NCBI GenBank assembly: GCA_902778205.1 | Contig: CACYWX010000158.1 | Location: 2,501-9,662, forward strand | Source of the DNA: an uncultured Ruminococcus sp. | Lineage (GTDB): Bacteria > Bacillota > Clostridia > Oscillospirales > CAG-272 | DNA length: 7,162 bases | Reading direction: 5' to 3' | Shown: positions 5,675 through 7,162 of the stretch, piece after piece | How the letters are laid out: every line of letters begins with the position of its first letter | Numbering within the stretch: the first letter of the stretch is position 1 | The notes under the pieces: generated by a model | The model's input: only the letters and a program-made list of their open reading frames with translations | The model's database searches: none | Told to the model about the DNA's origin: nothing | Program-made: the position numbers and the translations under genes

Positions 5675-7162
5675 TCACAGGTCGAAGGGCGGCGGATCGT
5701 CGTCCCGCATGCCGCTCTCCTGCCACTGGGCCCGGGTGATCAGCACCTCCCGGGGATGGGGGCCGTTGGGCGCGGAGACGTAGCCCAGCTGCTCCATGCG
5801 GTCGATGAGCTTGGCGGCGCGTCCGTAGCCCAGCTTCAGCCTCCGCTGGATCAGGGAGGTGGAGATCTTCCCGGCGTCCAGCGCCACCTCGATGGCGGGC
5901 TTCAGCATGGGATCCTCGTCCCCGTCGTCTCCGTCGTCCTCCTGAGCCTGGGCCGCGCCCTTCTTTCCGGCTCCGCACCGCTGGGCCTCCCGCTCGATCT
6001 GGTTCACGATCTCGTCGTTGTAGCCCTCGGCCACGCTGTTCATATTGCGGATGTAGCTCACGGCCTTCAGAACGTCGTCCTCGGAGACGAACGCGCCCTG
6101 GACCCGGTTGGGCTTCAGGGCTCCCACCGGCGCGAAGAGCATGTCGCCCATGCCGATCAGGTTCGCCGCGGAGCCGATGTCGATGATGGTGCGGCTGTCC
6201 ACCTGATTGGAGGTGCGGAACGCGATGCGGGAGGGGATGTTCGCCTTGATGAGGCCGGTGATGACGTCCACGGAGGGCCGCTGGGTACCCACGATCAGGT
6301 ACATGCCCGCGGCTCTGGCCTTCTGCGCGATCCGGCAGATGGAATCCTCCACGTCGTCGGGGGCGGTCATCATCAGATCGGCCAGCTCGTCGATGATGAT
6401 GACGATGGAGGGCAGGCGCTCATAGGAGGGATCCGCCTCCGCCAGCTTGTTGTATTCGCCGATGTTCCGCTTGCCTGCGTCCTCGATGAGCCCGTACCGC
6501 CGCTCCATCTCGCTGACAGCCCAGGACAGGGAGCCCGCCGCCTTTTTCGGCTCGGACACCACCGGCACCAGCAGATGGGGAATGCCGTTGTAAATGTTCA
6601 GCTCCACCTTCTTCGGGTCGATAAGGATCATCTTCACGTCGTCGGGGGAGGCCTTGTAGAGCAGGCTCATGATGATGGTGTTGATGCACACCGATTTGCC
6701 GGAGCCCGTGGTGCCCGCGATCAGCAGATGGGGCATCTTCCCCACGTCGAAAAACACGGGATCCCCGGCCACGTCCTCACCCAGGGCCACAGTCAGGCGG
6801 CTCTTGGCGGAGACGAACCGCTCGTCCTCAAGCAGAGTTCTCAGATGCACCGTGGTCCGCTTCTTGTTGGGGACCTCGATGCCCACGGCGGATTTGCCCG
6901 GGATGGGAGCCTCGATCCGGACGCCGGTGGTGGCCAGGTTCAGGGCGATGTCGTCCACCAGATTGGTGATGGAGCGCACCTTGGTCCCCGGCTCCGGAAC
7001 CAGCTCGTATCTTGTGATGGTGGGCCCGCGGGAGATGTTCTCGATCTTGGTGTTGACCTTGAAGGACTTCAGGGTGTCCACCAGCTTCACGGCGTTGTCC
7101 TGCAACTCGTCCTTGATGTCCTCGTTTCCGCCGCCCGGATCCTCGGTCAGAAGGTCCACGGG
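5675..7162 (-). CDS. FtsK/SpoIIIE-family DNA translocase, ATPase and C-terminal gamma domain (5' end outside window)
   Basis: This is a hexameric, membrane-anchored, ATP-driven double-stranded DNA pump that moves chromosomal DNA through the division or sporulation septum. The frame is open to the right edge, so the 495 visible residues lack the N-terminal membrane domain and linker. In order, they show the alpha-domain stretch VNTKIENISRGPTITRYEL (about 36-54), IPGKSAVGIEVPN (about 87-99), the Walker A motif GTTGSGKS (about 150-157), DPKKVEL, the Walker B region IVIIIDELADLM (about 253-264), GTQRPSVDVITGLIKANIPSRI and GDMLF. An acidic linker (EDDGDDGDEDP, about 408-418) leads to a winged-helix gamma domain (about 420-478) with STSLIQRRLKLGYGRAA, the part that reads oriented octamer signals (KOPS or SRS). 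The GTG near the right edge is internal, not a start. Sequence alone does not decide between a vegetative FtsK/SftA role and SpoIIIE. Confidence 0.96.
   Translation of the reverse strand, partial: PVDLLTEDPGGGNEDIKDELQDNAVKLVDTLKSFKVNTKIENISRGPTITRYELVPEPGTKVRSITNLVDDIALNLATTGVRIEAPIPGKSAVGIEVPNKKRTTVHLRTLLEDERFVSAKSRLTVALGEDVAGDPVFFDVGKMPHLLIAGTTGSGKSVCINTIIMSLLYKASPDDVKMILIDPKKVELNIYNGIPHLLVPVVSEPKKAAGSLSWAVSEMERRYGLIEDAGKRNIGEYNKLAEADPSYERLPSIVIIIDELADLMMTAPDDVEDSICRIAQKARAAGMYLIVGTQRPSVDVITGLIKANIPSRIAFRTSNQVDSRTIIDIGSAANLIGMGDMLFAPVGALKPNRVQGAFVSEDDVLKAVSYIRNMNSVAEGYNDEIVNQIEREAQRCGAGKKGAAQAQEDDGDDGDEDPMLKPAIEVALDAGKISTSLIQRRLKLGYGRAAKLIDRMEQLGYVSAPNGPHPREVLITRAQWQESGMRDDDPPPFDL

Noticed and set aside
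4881..5783. Long plus-strand open frame across the tmk gene and the 3' end of ftsK
   Set aside because: The translation is dominated by P, R, S and A, as expected from antisense reading of GC-rich codons. The minus-strand frame encodes clear tmk and ftsK motifs.
1..7162. Novel defence, phage or secondary-metabolite system
   Set aside because: All seven coding regions fall in familiar housekeeping or membrane families. The only gene with a bacteriocin or immunity association (CPBP) has no partner genes nearby.

Overview
The window is a visibly GC-rich bacterial chromosome segment that most resembles a high-GC Clostridia member (Oscillospiraceae-like Firmicute). This is inferred from the style of the FtsK/SpoIIIE, thymidylate kinase and MltG proteins, including an MltG with a very long cytosolic N-terminus. 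I cannot name the genus. I see no tRNA, rRNA, CRISPR array, insertion sequence, phage gene or toxin-antitoxin pair. It reads as ordinary core genome.

Layout, left to right. Positions 1-825 (+ strand) hold the C-terminal part of a YihY/BrkB-family membrane protein, followed by a good intrinsic terminator at about 842-883. A 187-base convergent intergenic region (826-1012) follows. Everything from 1013 to the right edge is on the minus strand, so it is transcribed from right to left: the ATPase part of an FtsK/SpoIIIE DNA translocase (5675-7162, its N-terminus beyond the window), thymidylate kinase tmk (4957-5628), an AT-rich promoter region (4839-4956), a DJ-1/PfpI family protein (4251-4820), 5-formyltetrahydrofolate cyclo-ligase (3646-4254), a CPBP/CAAX-type intramembrane protease (2717-3643) and the endolytic transglycosylase MltG (1013-2680).

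There appear to be two transcription units on the minus strand. The first is ftsK-tmk, linked by a 46-base gap with no visible promoter. The second starts at an extended -10 promoter near 4858-4886 and carries DJ-1, cyclo-ligase, CPBP protease and mltG. These genes are tightly packed: an ATGA overlap, then a 2-base gap, then a 36-base gap containing a small hairpin. The shared theme is chromosome and cell-envelope housekeeping: chromosome pumping, dTTP supply, folate salvage, stress or deglycation, a membrane protease and peptidoglycan strand termination.

I did not find a convincing undescribed system. The points most worth a second look are regulatory: a palindrome and a 9-base direct repeat around the DJ-1 promoter; a hairpin that would mask the best ribosome binding site before mltG, next to a well-spaced but out-of-frame ATG; and the long charged cytosolic tail of MltG.
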